Shown in pieces: positions 45,316 to 54,833 of a stretch of DNA of 58,814 bases. The first letter of the stretch is position 1, and each line of letters opens with the position of its first letter. Source of the stretch: Nocardia brasiliensis IFM 10847 (lineage in GTDB: Bacteria > Actinomycetota > Actinomycetes > Mycobacteriales > Mycobacteriaceae); contig NZ_BAUA01000051.1 in NCBI RefSeq assembly GCF_000710915.1, forward strand, positions 1 through 58,814, given 5' to 3'. The position numbers and the translations under genes were made by a program. Under the pieces are notes generated by a model. It was not told the origin of the DNA. It ran no database searches and worked only from the letters and a program-made list of their open reading frames with translations.

Positions 45316-45798
45316 TCAGTACGCGGGGACCGCCGGTGCCTCGCCGGACTTCTCGTACTCGGCCAGGATGTCGATGCGACGCTGGTGGCGCTCCTCTTCC
45401 GACCACGGGGTCGTGACGAACGCGTCCACGATGGCGAGCGCCTCTTCGGTGGAGTGCATGCGGCCGCCGATACCGGCCAGCTGCGCGTTGTTGTGCTGAC
45501 GGGCCAGCTTGGCGGTCTCCACGCTCCAGGTCAGCGCGCAGCGGGCGCCGGGCACCTTGTTCGCGGCGATCTGCTCGCCGTTACCGCTGCCGCCGAAGAC
45601 CAGACCCAGGCTGCCGGGGTCGGCGACGGTGCGGCGGGCTGCTTCGATGCAGAAGGCCGGGTAGTCGTCCAGCGCATCGTACTCGAGTGCGCCGCAGTCG
45701 ACCACCTCGTGGCCCGCCTTTTCCAGATGATCCTTGACAAGATTCTTGAGTTCGAAACCGGCATGATCGGCACCGAGGTATACGCGCATGGCAGGCAT
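45316..45798 (-). CDS. rpiB: Ribose-5-phosphate isomerase B
   Basis: 160 aa. Interconverts ribose-5-P and ribulose-5-P. MRVYLGADHAGFELKNLVKD is diagnostic; the active-site Cys is replaced as in mycobacterial RpiB by the Glu/Ser environment (GGSGNGEQIAANK, with ALEYDALDDYPAFC). RHQRRIDILAEYEKSG closes the protein. I choose ATG at 45796-45798 (MPAMRVYLG), since mycobacterial RpiB also has a short M-x-x-M leader; ATG at 45789 is possible. Its C-terminal end is 12 bases from nei. Confidence 0.96.
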   Translation of the reverse strand: MPAMRVYLGADHAGFELKNLVKDHLEKAGHEVVDCGALEYDALDDYPAFCIEAARRTVADPGSLGLVFGGSGNGEQIAANKVPGARCALTWSVETAKLARQHNNAQLAGIGGRMHSTEEALAIVDAFVTTPWSEEERHQRRIDILAEYEKSGEAPAVPAY

Positions 45799-45931
45799 TC
45801 TGTCAGGCGGCTCGATTAACACCGGGGGCGGCTGCCGCGAATCGAGAGATACGCCGCGAGCGACCGGCAGACCCAGGTCTGCGCGCCGTCGCGGCACCGC
45901 CTGTTCCCAGCAACTGAATAGAGTTCATTTC

Positions 45932-46972
45932 ATGCAGCCGCACGAACCCCAGCCCCCACAGACGGGCCAGCAGGCCGACCCGTATGCCTCGGCCGGGTGG
46001 GCGCAGGTCCCGAACACGCCCTACGGCTCCCCGCCGAACCCCGCTCCCTACGGGCCGTACCCGAGCGCGCCGGTACCGCCCCAGCAGCAACCGCGCGGGC
46101 TCTCGCCCTACGGCATGCCCGCCCGGCACAGCTGGGAGATCCCGATGCTCGTCGTGATCGTCACGCTGACGGTGATCGCGTACGCGATCGCGGTGCTGCT
46201 GCTGGTGACGGGCAGCGTCGACCAGTACGTGCTGCTGCTGGTCTTCGCGCCGGTGCTGTTGTGGGTGGGTCGCGGCATCACCTACTCGACCCAGCGGGTC
46301 AACGGGGTGCGGATGTCGCCGACACAGTTCCCAGAGGGGTATCGGATGGTGGCCGAGGCGGCCGCCCGGTTCGGCATGGCCAAGGTGCCCGACGCCTATG
46401 TGGTGCTCGGCAACGGTCAGATCAACGCGTTCGCCAGCGGGCACGGCTTCCGCCGCTACGTCGCGGTGTACAGCGACCTGTTCGAGATCGGCGGCGCGGC
46501 ACGCGAACCCGACGCGCTCGCGTTCATCATCGGGCACGAGGTCGGGCACATCGCGGCGGGCCACACCTCCTACTGGCGTCAGCTCGGCATGTTCCTCGTC
46601 CCGTTCCTGCCGTTCCTGGGCAACTCGCTGATCCGCGCGCAGGAGTACACCGCCGACAACCACGGCTATTGCCATCGGCACACCGGCGCGCCCACCGCGA
46701 TGGCCACGCTGGCCGCGGGCAAATACCTGAACACGCTGGTCGGCTTCGACGAGATGGCCGACCGGGCGGCGCTGGAGAAGGGCTTCTTCGTCTGGGTGGT
46801 CAACGCCATGTCCTCACACCCGGTGCTGACCTGGCGGATGTGGGCGCTGCGCGACCGCAGCAGGCACGGCAAACTCTGGTTGCGGCCGAACCCGCCGGGC
46901 GCAGCGACGCCACCGGTCTATCCGAGTTCGTACGGCCAGACTCCGGCGTTCCCACCGAAACCGGTGCAGTAG
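45932..46972 (+). CDS. M48-family zinc metalloprotease, membrane-bound
   Basis: 346 aa. The N-terminal 70 residues are Pro/Gln/Tyr-rich (low complexity, cytoplasmic). Two hydrophobic segments follow at about 75-97 (IPMLVVIVTLTVIAYAIAVLLL) and 102-118. The zinc site is the HExxH in IIGHEVGHIAAGHTSYW, with a third ligand Glu in RAQEYTADNHGY. MATLAAGKYLNTLVGF follows, and the C-terminus is again Pro-rich. It resembles HtpX-like proteases that degrade misfolded membrane proteins. ATG at 45932 has only a weak ribosome binding site. It is divergent from rpiB. Confidence 0.92.
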   Translation: MQPHEPQPPQTGQQADPYASAGWAQVPNTPYGSPPNPAPYGPYPSAPVPPQQQPRGLSPYGMPARHSWEIPMLVVIVTLTVIAYAIAVLLLVTGSVDQYVLLLVFAPVLLWVGRGITYSTQRVNGVRMSPTQFPEGYRMVAEAAARFGMAKVPDAYVVLGNGQINAFASGHGFRRYVAVYSDLFEIGGAAREPDALAFIIGHEVGHIAAGHTSYWRQLGMFLVPFLPFLGNSLIRAQEYTADNHGYCHRHTGAPTAMATLAAGKYLNTLVGFDEMADRAALEKGFFVWVVNAMSSHPVLTWRMWALRDRSRHGKLWLRPNPPGAATPPVYPSSYGQTPAFPPKPVQ

Positions 46973-46976
46973 CGAA

Positions 46977-47006
46977 CGAGTGCCGCGGAACCCTCCGCGG
47001 CACTCG
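46977..47006. terminator. Bidirectional terminator between convergent genes
   Basis: Perfect 13-base stem cgagtgccgcgga / tccgcggcactcg with a 4-base loop, between the M48 protease stop (46972) and the DsbA-like stop (47016). Confidence 0.9.
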
Positions 47007-47015
47007 CCGAACTAC

Positions 47016-47663
47016 TCAGTCGAACTCGGGCTCCTCGTTGCGCGTGCGCTTGAGTTCGAAGAAGTGCGGGTAGTCGGCCAGCGTCACCGAGGCGTCCCAC
47101 AGCTTGCCCGCCTGTTCGCCGCGCGGGATCCGGGACAGCACCGGGCCGAAGAAGGCGGTGCCGTTGATGTGGATCGTCGGTGTGCCGACATCCGGGCCGA
47201 CCTTGTCCATGCCCGCGTGATGGCTCGCGCGCAGCGCCTCGTCGTAGTCGGTACTCTCAGCGGCCTGTGCCAGTTCGGCGGGCAGGCCCACCTCGGCGAG
47301 CGCGTCGGCGATCACCGCGGCCAGCGACTCCTTGCGCGAGTCCCGCTCGTATTCGGCGCGCCGGTTGTGGATCCGAGTGCCCATCGCGGTGTAAAGCGGC
47401 AGCAGCACCTTGTCGCCGTGCTCCTGCGCCGCGGCGATGGCGACGCGCACCGGCCCCCAGCCGGTGGCGAGCAGTTCTTTGTACTGCTCGGGCAGGCCCT
47501 CTTTGTTCTCGTTCAGCACCGACAGGCTCATCACGTGGAACCGGGCCTCGATGTCGCGTACCTGCTCGACCTCGAGAATCCAGCGGGAGGTGATCCAGCA
47601 CCAGGGGCACAGTGGATCGAACCAGAAATCGGCAACATCCTTCGCGGAGCCTTTGTCACTCAC
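47016..47663 (-). CDS. DsbA-family protein, mycothiol-dependent nitroreductase type
   Basis: 215 aa from a GTG at 47661-47663 with GAGAGGACC upstream. Thioredoxin fold with the active site [22 protein letters not shown] (C-P-W-C) and cis-Pro loop [20 protein letters not shown]; a helical insertion lies between. No signal peptide, so cytoplasmic. The M. tuberculosis neighbour of rpiB, Rv2466c, is the mycothiol-dependent reductase that activates the prodrug TP053, and the sequence and position fit that protein. It probably handles oxidative stress with mycothiol as reductant. Confidence 0.92.
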   Translation of the reverse strand: MSDKGSAKDVADFWFDPLCPWCWITSRWILEVEQVRDIEARFHVMSLSVLNENKEGLPEQYKELLATGWGPVRVAIAAAQEHGDKVLLPLYTAMGTRIHNRRAEYERDSRKESLAAVIADALAEVGLPAELAQAAESTDYDEALRASHHAGMDKVGPDVGTPTIHINGTAFFGPVLSRIPRGEQAGKLWDASVTLADYPHFFELKRTRNEEPEFD

Positions 47664-47841
47664 GGCGGGTCCTCTCGAATCGCAGGCTTGTCGGGGCGGT
47701 GTCCCCCCAACCGCTACCTCCAGCAACCACGGCGGGCGCCGATTCGTTCCCGCCCGCCGCGGCGTTTTCCGCCGATGCCGTCGCCGGCCCGGTTAGGGTT
47801 GATCGCCAGGAGTCCAGTTCCCTCTCGACAAGGAGTCCGCC

Positions 47842-49077
47842 ATGAGCTCGGGGCAGCGGTTTGTCATCGTCGGCGGCGGGCTCGCCGCGGCGAAGCTGGC
47901 AGAAGCATTGCGCGCCAACGACTTTCCAGGGTCGGTGACCTTGATCGGCGCGGAGGAGCACCTGCCCTACGAGCGCCCGCCGTTGTCCAAGGAACATCTG
48001 CTCGGCAAGAAGGCGCTCGCCGAATTCACCGTCGATCCCGCGCAGTGGTATCGCGACCACAACGTCGATCTGCGACTCGGCACCACGGTCACCGGGCTGG
48101 ACCCGGCCACGAAGACCGTCGAATTGCCGGACGGTTCCACCGTCGCCTACGACAAGCTGGCCCTCGCCACCGGATCGACGCCGCGCACCCTTTCCATCCC
48201 CGGGGCCGACGCGCCCAACGTGTACACGCTGCGCACCATCAACGACTCCGACACGTTGATCGAACTCTTCGCCAGCGCCGCGCAACGGATCGTCATCATC
48301 GGGGCGGGCTGGATCGGCCTCGAGGTGGCGGCCGCGGCCCGCACCGCCGGTGTCGAGGTGACCATCGTCGAGAGCGCCGAACAGCCGCTGCTCGGCGCGC
48401 TAGGTCCCGAGATGGGCGCGGTCTTCGCCGAGTTACACCGGTCGCACGGGGTCGATCTGCGCCTCGGCGCAAAGATCAGCGAGATCACCACCAGGGAGGG
48501 CATCGCAACCGATCTGGCCACCGGCGTGAAACTCGACGACGGCAGCACCATCGAGGCCGAAGCGGTGCTGGTCGCCGTCGGCGCCGAACCGAACGTCGAA
48601 CTGGCGCACGCCGCCGGGCTCTCGGTGGACGGCGGCGTGCTCGTCGACGAACATCTGGTCACCAGCGACGCGGACATCGTCGCGGTGGGTGATATCGCCG
48701 CGCAGCAGCATCCCGTGCTGAACCGCCGGATTCGGGTGGAGCACTGGGCGAACGCGCTCAACCAGCCCGCCGTCGCGGCCGCGACCATGCTCGGCAAGCA
48801 GGCGAGCTACGACCGGCTGCCCTACTTCTTCACCGACCAGTACGACCTGGGCATGGAGTACACCGGTTACGCCGCGCCCGGCGACTACGCGCGGGTGGTG
48901 ACCCGCGGCGATGTCGCGGGCCGCGAGTTCGTCGCGTTCTGGCTGGACGGGGACGATCGAGTGCTCGCGGGCATGAACGTGAACGTGTGGGACGTGACGG
49001 ATCGGATCAAAGAACTCATCCTGGCCGGGGCCCCGGTCGACCCCGACGCGCTCGCCGACACCTCGAACCCTCTGTGA
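47842..49077 (+). CDS. FAD/NAD(P)-dependent ferredoxin or rubredoxin reductase
   Basis: 411 aa. The FAD motif is VIVGGGLAAAKLAEALR, the second is LALATGSTPR, NAD(P) binding is VIIGAGWIGLEVAAAARTAG (GxGxxG), and FAD closure is ADIVAVGDIAAQQHPVL. PYERPPLSKEHLLG and RVEHWANALNQ are typical of the bacterial ferredoxin-reductase family that feeds P450s and dioxygenases. The C-terminal reductase domain is present (FTDQYDLGMEYTGYA). AAGGAG precedes the ATG at 47842. No ferredoxin or P450 gene is adjacent, so the partner is not known. Confidence 0.94.
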   Translation: MSSGQRFVIVGGGLAAAKLAEALRANDFPGSVTLIGAEEHLPYERPPLSKEHLLGKKALAEFTVDPAQWYRDHNVDLRLGTTVTGLDPATKTVELPDGSTVAYDKLALATGSTPRTLSIPGADAPNVYTLRTINDSDTLIELFASAAQRIVIIGAGWIGLEVAAAARTAGVEVTIVESAEQPLLGALGPEMGAVFAELHRSHGVDLRLGAKISEITTREGIATDLATGVKLDDGSTIEAEAVLVAVGAEPNVELAHAAGLSVDGGVLVDEHLVTSDADIVAVGDIAAQQHPVLNRRIRVEHWANALNQPAVAAATMLGKQASYDRLPYFFTDQYDLGMEYTGYAAPGDYARVVTRGDVAGREFVAFWLDGDDRVLAGMNVNVWDVTDRIKELILAGAPVDPDALADTSNPL

Positions 49078-49089
49078 TACGGACACCCG

Positions 49090-49491
49090 ATGAAATACAT
49101 GCTGCTGAAGACCTACAACACCCCCGCCTACTGCGACACACCGATCAACGAGTGGTCCCCCGAAGAAATCCAGGCGCACATAGACTTTCAGCGCGCCCTC
49201 GGCGAGCAACTGGCCAAGTCGGGTGAGCTGGTAGACGCGCAGGGGCTCGCCGGTCCGTCCGAAGCCCGCATCGTCAGCTCCGACGGCCGGTCCGCGCCGA
49301 TGGTGACCGACGGACCGTTCCCGGAGACGAAAGAGTTCTTGGCCGGGTACTGGATCGTGGATGTGGAAAGCCCGGAGCGGGCCTACGAGATCGCCGCGCA
49401 AGCCTCGGCGGCCCCGGGTCCGGGTGGTAAACCGATCGGCGAATACATCGAGGTGCGACCGGTCATGCACGCCCCGGCCACCCCGCAGTGA
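49090..49491 (+). CDS. DGPF/YciI-family protein
   Basis: 133 aa, ferredoxin-like alpha/beta fold. MKYMLLKTYNT, then the diagnostic motif MVTDGPFPETKEFLAGYWIV (D-G-P-F) and IGEYIEVRPVM. DGPF proteins are the constant genetic partners of ECF42 sigma factors; the next gene is one and overlaps by four bases. Their biochemical role is not established. It starts 12 bases after the ferredoxin reductase, so the three genes could be one transcript. Confidence 0.93.
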   Translation: MKYMLLKTYNTPAYCDTPINEWSPEEIQAHIDFQRALGEQLAKSGELVDAQGLAGPSEARIVSSDGRSAPMVTDGPFPETKEFLAGYWIVDVESPERAYEIAAQASAAPGPGGKPIGEYIEVRPVMHAPATPQ

Positions 49492-50732
49492 CCAACCGGC
49501 GAGCGGTGCCCGACGACACACCGCTCCCGGCGAGGGCCGAGGACCTGTTGCGCGAGTTGGCGCCACAGGTCCTCGGTGCGCTGGTCCGCCGCTTCGGCGA
49601 TTTCGACACCGCGGAGGACGCGCTGCAGGAGGCCATGCTCGCCGCCGCGACCCAGTGGCCGGTCGAGGGCCTGCCGGACAACCCACGCGGCTGGCTGATC
49701 CAGGTGGCACAGCGCCGGATGGCCGACGCGGTGCGCGCCGAGGTGGCCCGGCGGCGCAGGGAGACAACGGCATTCGAGCGGGCGGTGACCGACGCCATGC
49801 CGGTCGAGCAGGACGACACGCTGGCCATGTTCTTCCTCTGCTGCCATCCGGCGCTGTCCCCGGCCAGTGCCGTGGCGCTGACGCTGCGCGCGGTGGGCGG
49901 GTTGAGCACAGCCGAGATCGCGCAGGCTTTCCTGTTGCCGGAAACGACGATGGCGCAACGGATCACGCGCGCGAAGAAGAAGCTGGCGACGTTGGACCGG
50001 CCGTTCGCCGGCTCGGATACCGCGGAATGGCGCGAGCGGCTCGGCGCGGTGCTGCACGTGCTGTACCTGATCTTCAACGAGGGCAATACCAGCACCTCGG
50101 GCCCGGACTTGCACCGAACGGACCTGTCCGGCGAGGCGATTCGGCTCGCCCGCGCCGTGCACCGGCTGGTGCCGGCCGATACCGAGGTCACCGGTCTGCT
50201 CGCGCTGATGCTGCTGACCGACGCCCGGCGCGCCGCCCGCACCGGCACGCACGGCGAGCTGATCCCACTGGCCGAGCAGAACCGGGCGCTGTGGGATCAC
50301 GCGCAGATCGTCGCGGGTGTCACGCTGACGACGGGCACGCTCGCCGCGGGGCTCGACGGGCCGTACCAGATTCAAGCGGCCATCGCGGCGTTGCACGCGC
50401 AGGCGCGGTCCACCGAGGACACCGACTGGCCCAAAATCCTCACCCTCTACGAGTTGCTGGACAAGCTCTCGGACAACCCGGTGGTGACCCTGAATCGAGC
50501 GGTCGCGCTGGCGATGGTGCACGGGCCGGCGGCCGGCCTGGAACTCGTCGCCACCATCGACGACCAGCTCGCCGACAACCATCGACTCGACGCCGTCCGT
50601 GGTCATCTGTACGAGATGGCCGGCGATCCCGCCGCCGCGATCACCGCCTACACCGCGGCCGCGGAACGCACGCACAGCGTCCCGGAGCACCGCTACCTGA
50701 CGCTGCGTGCCGCTCGGCTGCGGCACGCGTGA
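49488..50732 (+). CDS. RNA polymerase sigma factor, ECF42 group
   Basis: 414 aa, from a GTG at 49488 overlapping the DGPF gene by four bases (GTGA). Sigma2 (about 20-90): VRRFGDFDTAEDALQEAMLAA and GWLIQVAQRRMADAVRAEV. Sigma4 (about 115-170): LSPASAVALTLRAVGGLSTAEI, ETTMAQRITRAKKKL. A C-terminal extension of about 230 residues of TPR-like helices (LYLIFNEGNTSTSGPDLHRT, YELLDKLSDNPVVTLNRAVA, GHLYEMAGDPAAAITAYTAA) defines the group and replaces a separate anti-sigma factor. ECF42 factors are known to regulate their DGPF genes and to influence antibiotic or stress responses. Confidence 0.94.
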   Translation: MTNRRAVPDDTPLPARAEDLLRELAPQVLGALVRRFGDFDTAEDALQEAMLAAATQWPVEGLPDNPRGWLIQVAQRRMADAVRAEVARRRRETTAFERAVTDAMPVEQDDTLAMFFLCCHPALSPASAVALTLRAVGGLSTAEIAQAFLLPETTMAQRITRAKKKLATLDRPFAGSDTAEWRERLGAVLHVLYLIFNEGNTSTSGPDLHRTDLSGEAIRLARAVHRLVPADTEVTGLLALMLLTDARRAARTGTHGELIPLAEQNRALWDHAQIVAGVTLTTGTLAAGLDGPYQIQAAIAALHAQARSTEDTDWPKILTLYELLDKLSDNPVVTLNRAVALAMVHGPAAGLELVATIDDQLADNHRLDAVRGHLYEMAGDPAAAITAYTAAAERTHSVPEHRYLTLRAARLRHA

Positions 50733-50782
50733 GCCGACATGCGCCGCCGAGTGTGGTTCGACCGTTGGGGCAGACTGCGAGG

Positions 50783-51268
50783 GTGACGGATAAGACCAGT
50801 GCCGGTGTGCTGCTGTTCCGGCGGACGAACGACGAGACGATCGAGGTACTGCTCGGGCACATGGGTGGCCCGTTCTTCGCGAAGAAGGACGACGGCGCGT
50901 GGTCCATCCCGAAGGGCGAGTACGAACCGGAGCTGGAGGACGCCAGGGCGGCCGCCAGTCGCGAATTCCACGAGGAGCTAGGGCTTTTCGTGCCCCCGGG
51001 CGACTGGATCCCACTCGGCGACGTGCGCTACGGCAGCGGCCGGGGCAAGAAGACCCTCACCGTGTGGGCCGTCGAATCCGACCTCGACCTCACCGACATG
51101 GCGCCGGGCACCTTCGAGATGGAATGGCCGCCCCGCTCCGGCAAACAGGCCACCTTCCCGGAAATCGACCGCGCCGACTGGTTCGACCTCACCACCGCGC
51201 AGCTCAAACTCGGCACCGGCCAACGGCCGTACCTGGAACGCCTGCGCGAGCATCTCGCGCAGGCGTGA
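50783..51268 (+). CDS. NUDIX hydrolase
   Basis: 161 aa from a GTG at 50783. The Nudix box is complete: GEYEPELEDARAAASREFHE followed by ELG (G-x5-E-x7-REUxEExGU). The sequence TSAGVLLFRR...LLGHMGGPFFAKKDDGAWSIPKG and VWAVESDLDL place it in the group of small NUDIX proteins with a conserved P-F-F/W-x-x-K-D-D-G-A-W element. Substrate unknown; likely a nucleoside diphosphate derivative. It ends six bases from the convergent purC. Confidence 0.93.
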   Translation: MTDKTSAGVLLFRRTNDETIEVLLGHMGGPFFAKKDDGAWSIPKGEYEPELEDARAAASREFHEELGLFVPPGDWIPLGDVRYGSGRGKKTLTVWAVESDLDLTDMAPGTFEMEWPPRSGKQATFPEIDRADWFDLTTAQLKLGTGQRPYLERLREHLAQA

Positions 51269-51274
51269 ACCGGT

Positions 51275-52099
51275 CTACGGCCAGGGGTTGCCGGTGATGA
51301 GTTCGTAAGCCTCGCGGTACTTCTGGCGGGTGGCCTCGACGATGTCGGCGGGAATTTCCGGACCCGGATATTCCTTGTTCCACCCGGTCGAAGTGGACCA
51401 GTCCCGAACGAACTGCTTGTCGAAGGAACGTTGCGGGCGGCCGGGTTCCCACTCGGCTGCCGGCCAGAAGCGGGACGAGTCGGACGTGAGCACCTCGTCG
51501 CCCAGGGTGAGTGTGCTGTCGTCCCAGCCGAACTCGACCTTGGTGTCGGCGACGATCACACCGCGCTCGGCGGCGTGCGCGGCACCGCGCGTGTAAACGT
51601 GCAGGGTCAGCTCGCGCAGCCGCTCGGCGACCTCGCGGCCCTCCTGGTTCACCACGTCGTCGAAGGTGATCGGCTCGTCGTGCCCCTCGGACGCCTTGGT
51701 GGTCGGGGTGAAGATCGGCTCGGGCAGCTTGTCGCCCTCGCGCAGCCCCGGCGGCAGCACCACACCGGACACGGCGCCGGTCTGCTCGTACTCCTTCAAA
51801 CCGGAACCGACCAGGTAGCCGCGGGCGATGCACTCGACCTGCACCATCTTCAACGGCTTGACCCGGATCCCACGCCCGGCGAACTCGGCGGGCACATCGG
51901 TGGCGGAGATCACGTGGTTGGGCACGTCGGTGAAGTAGTCGAACCACCAGTTGGACAGCTGGGTCAGCATCGCGCCCTTGTCCGGGATCGGGGTCGGCAG
52001 CACCACGTCGTAGACCGAGACCCGATCGGACGCGACGAGCAGCAGGGTGTCGCCGTCCTCGTAGAGGTCGCGCACCTTGCCGGCGTGCACATGCTTCAC
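51275..52099 (-). CDS. purC: SAICAR synthetase (purine biosynthesis)
   Basis: 274 aa. Catalyses ATP-dependent joining of aspartate to CAIR in de novo purine synthesis. GKVRDLYEDGDTLLLVASDR, VSVYDVVLPTPIPDKGAMLT, VECIARGYLVGSGLKEY, VIVADTKVEFGWD and TLGDEVLTSDSSRFW are all family signatures. The start is a GTG at 52097-52099 with GGAG nine bases upstream; the N-terminus is a little shorter than usual (about 290-300 residues). Located divergent from pepN. Confidence 0.96.
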   Translation of the reverse strand: MKHVHAGKVRDLYEDGDTLLLVASDRVSVYDVVLPTPIPDKGAMLTQLSNWWFDYFTDVPNHVISATDVPAEFAGRGIRVKPLKMVQVECIARGYLVGSGLKEYEQTGAVSGVVLPPGLREGDKLPEPIFTPTTKASEGHDEPITFDDVVNQEGREVAERLRELTLHVYTRGAAHAAERGVIVADTKVEFGWDDSTLTLGDEVLTSDSSRFWPAAEWEPGRPQRSFDKQFVRDWSTSTGWNKEYPGPEIPADIVEATRQKYREAYELITGNPWP

Positions 52100-52211
52100 T
52101 CCGCAGCTCCATTCCTGGATAGGGTTCTGGAAAAAAGTCCCGCGCGGGCAACCTTACCCAGGTGGCATCGTGGGGAGCGCCCGAGTAGTTCTTCGAACCC
52201 GAAGGAGCCTT

Positions 52212-54791
52212 ATGTCCGCACCGAACCTGACTCGTGACCAGGCCGTCGAACGCGCCTCGACCGTGTCGGTCGAGAACTATCGCATCGACCTGGACCTGAC
52301 CGACGGTGCCGGCAAACCGGGCGAACAAACCTTCTTCTCCCGCAGCACGGTCACCTTCACCGCGACGCCGGGTGCGAGCACCTTCATCGACCTGGTCGCC
52401 CGCGGCGTGCGCTCGGCGGTGCTCAACGGCACCGCGCTCGATGTCTCCGGCTACGACGAGTCCACCGGCATCGCACTGCCCGATCTCGCCGCGACCAACG
52501 AGCTGGTGGTGGAGGCCGACTGCGAGTACTCGCACACCGGCGAGGGCCTGCACCGCTTCGTCGACCCGACCGACGACGCCGTCTACCTGTACTCACAATT
52601 CGAAACCGCCGACGCCAAGCGGATGTTCGCGTGCTTCGACCAGCCCGACCTCAAGGCGACGTTCGACGTGCACGTCACCGCAGCGCCGGACTGGAAGGTC
52701 ATCTCCAACGGCGCTGTCGTGGAAACCCTTGCGGCAGAACCGGGTAAGCACATCTTCCGCACCACCCCGCGGATGAGCACCTACCTCGTCGCGCTGATCG
52801 CGGGCCCGTACGCCCAGTGGACCGATGTATACACCGACGACCACGGCAGCATCCCACTCGGCATCTACTGCCGCGCCTCGCTCGCCGAGCACATGGACGC
52901 CGAGCGGCTGTTCACCGAGACGAAGCAGGGATTCGGCTTCTACCACAACAACTTCGGCGTACCGTACGCGTTCGGCAAGTACGACCAGCTGTTCGTGCCG
53001 GAGTTCAATGCGGGCGCGATGGAGAACGCAGGCGCGGTGACCTTCCTGGAGGACTACGTCTTCCGGTCCAAGGTGACCCGTGCGTCCTACGAGCGCCGGG
53101 CCGAGACCGTGCTGCACGAGATGGCGCACATGTGGTTCGGCGATCTGGTCACCATGAAGTGGTGGGACGACCTGTGGTTGAACGAGTCGTTCGCGACCTT
53201 CGCGTCGGTGCTGTGCCAGGCCGAGGCGACCGAATACACAAGTGCCTGGACCACTTTCGCGAATGTGGAGAAGTCCTGGGCATACCGGCAGGACCAGCTG
53301 CCATCCACCCACCCGATCGCCGCCGACATTCCCGACCTCGCCGCGGTCGAGGTGAACTTCGACGGAATCACCTATGCCAAGGGCGCTTCGGTGCTCAAGC
53401 AGCTCGTCGCCTACGTCGGGCTGGAGCCCTTCCTGGCCGGTCTGCGCGCCTACTTCGCCGAGCACGCCTACGGCAACGCCACCTTCGACGACCTGCTCAC
53501 CGCGCTCGAAAAGTCTTCTGGCCGCGACCTTTCCACCTGGGGCGCGCAGTGGCTCAAGACCACCGGCCTGAACACCCTGCGTCCCGACTTCGAGGTCGAC
53601 GCCGAGGGCAAGTTCACCTCGTTCGCGGTCGTTCAGGACGGTGCCACGCCGGGCGCGGGTGAGCGCAGGGTGCACCGGCTCGCCATCGGCGTTTACGACG
53701 ACCAGGACGGAAAGCTCGTACGCACCAAGCGCATCGAGCTCGATCTGGACGCCGCCGAGCGCACCGACGTCCCCGAGCTGGTCGGCGTGCCGAGCGGACA
53801 GCTGGTTCTGGTCAATGACGACGATCTGACCTACTGCTCGGTGCGCCTCGACGCGGGTTCGCTGGACGTGCTGATCAACCGGATCGCCGATATCGCAGAA
53901 CCGCTCCCCCGCACCCTGGCGTGGTCGGCCGCGTGGGAGATGACCAGGCAGGCCGAACTGCGGGCGCGCGACTACCTCGCGCTGGTCCAGCGCGGCGTCG
54001 GCGCCGAAACCGAAATCGGTGTGGTGCAACGACTTCTGATGCAAGCCAACCTCGCGCTCAGCAGCTATGCCGACCCGGAGTGGGCGGCGAGCACCGGCTG
54101 GACCGAGTACGCGGACCGGCTGCTGGAGCTGGCTCGGGAAGCCGCGGCGGGCTCGGATCACCAGCTGGCCTTCGTCAACGCGCTCACCGGCGCCAAGCTG
54201 TCGGCTTGGCACACCGAGGTGCTGCGTGAACTGATCGATGGCGATCCGGCCAAGGTCGGGCTGCCCGGCCTCGTGGTCGACACGGACCTGCGCTGGCGCA
54301 TCGTCATCGCGCTCGCCATCGCGGGCGAGATCGACGCCGACGGCCTGGCCACCCCGTTCATCGACCAGGAACTGGCCAACGATCCGACCGCGGCGGGCAA
54401 GCGTCAGGCGGCGACGGCGGCAACCGCCCGGCCGATCGCGGAGGTCAAGGCGCAGGCGTGGCGCACGGTGTTCGAGGACGATTCGGTCTCCAACATCACC
54501 ACGCGCGCGATCGTCGCGGGCTTCGCCCCGGTGGGTCAGGCCGAGTTGCTCGCGCCGTACGTCGAGCGCTACTTCGCCGAGGTCGCGCAGGTGTGGGAGC
54601 GTCGCTCCAGCGAGGTCGCGCAGACCGTGGTGGTCGGGCTGTACCCGTCCTGGGATGTCAGCGCCGACGCGGTCGCGGCCGCCGACAAGTTCCTCGCCGG
54701 TGACCACCCGCCCGCCCTGCGCCGCCTGGTGACCGAGGGCAAGGCGGGCGTCGAGCGCGCCCTGCGCGCCCGCGCCTTCGACGCGCAGTAG
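52212..54791 (+). CDS. pepN: Aminopeptidase N (M1 zinc metallopeptidase)
   Basis: 859 aa. ATG at 52212 follows AAGGAG. The N-terminal beta domain ends in the substrate-binding motif EFNAGAMENAGAVTFLEDYV. The zinc site is HEMAHMWFGDLVTMKWWDDL followed by WLNESFATF (HExxH plus Glu 18 residues on), and the catalytic Tyr lies downstream in GITYAKGASVLKQL. The C-terminal helical ERAP1-like domain runs from about 530 to the end. It removes N-terminal residues from peptides in the cytoplasm. The position near purC, rpiB and the DsbA-like gene matches the region around Rv2467 in M. tuberculosis. Confidence 0.97.
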   Translation: MSAPNLTRDQAVERASTVSVENYRIDLDLTDGAGKPGEQTFFSRSTVTFTATPGASTFIDLVARGVRSAVLNGTALDVSGYDESTGIALPDLAATNELVVEADCEYSHTGEGLHRFVDPTDDAVYLYSQFETADAKRMFACFDQPDLKATFDVHVTAAPDWKVISNGAVVETLAAEPGKHIFRTTPRMSTYLVALIAGPYAQWTDVYTDDHGSIPLGIYCRASLAEHMDAERLFTETKQGFGFYHNNFGVPYAFGKYDQLFVPEFNAGAMENAGAVTFLEDYVFRSKVTRASYERRAETVLHEMAHMWFGDLVTMKWWDDLWLNESFATFASVLCQAEATEYTSAWTTFANVEKSWAYRQDQLPSTHPIAADIPDLAAVEVNFDGITYAKGASVLKQLVAYVGLEPFLAGLRAYFAEHAYGNATFDDLLTALEKSSGRDLSTWGAQWLKTTGLNTLRPDFEVDAEGKFTSFAVVQDGATPGAGERRVHRLAIGVYDDQDGKLVRTKRIELDLDAAERTDVPELVGVPSGQLVLVNDDDLTYCSVRLDAGSLDVLINRIADIAEPLPRTLAWSAAWEMTRQAELRARDYLALVQRGVGAETEIGVVQRLLMQANLALSSYADPEWAASTGWTEYADRLLELAREAAAGSDHQLAFVNALTGAKLSAWHTEVLRELIDGDPAKVGLPGLVVDTDLRWRIVIALAIAGEIDADGLATPFIDQELANDPTAAGKRQAATAATARPIAEVKAQAWRTVFEDDSVSNITTRAIVAGFAPVGQAELLAPYVERYFAEVAQVWERRSSEVAQTVVVGLYPSWDVSADAVAAADKFLAGDHPPALRRLVTEGKAGVERALRARAFDAQ

Positions 54792-54799
54792 CAGTCGCG

Positions 54800-54825
54800 G
54801 CCCCCGCCCCCGCCGGGGCGGGGGC
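54800..54825. terminator. Terminator between convergent pepN and the NmrA-like gene
   Basis: Stem gcccccgcccc / ggggcgggggc, 11 bases, 4-base loop, nine bases past the pepN stop. The very GC-rich stem serves both strands. Confidence 0.8.
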
Positions 54826-54833
54826 TTCCTCGC

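Noticed and set aside
49361..51268. A 635-codon frame ending in the NUDIX protein
   Set aside because: The first 470 codons are an Arg/Gly/Ala-rich shadow of the ECF42 gene; NUDIX coding begins at the GTG at 50783.
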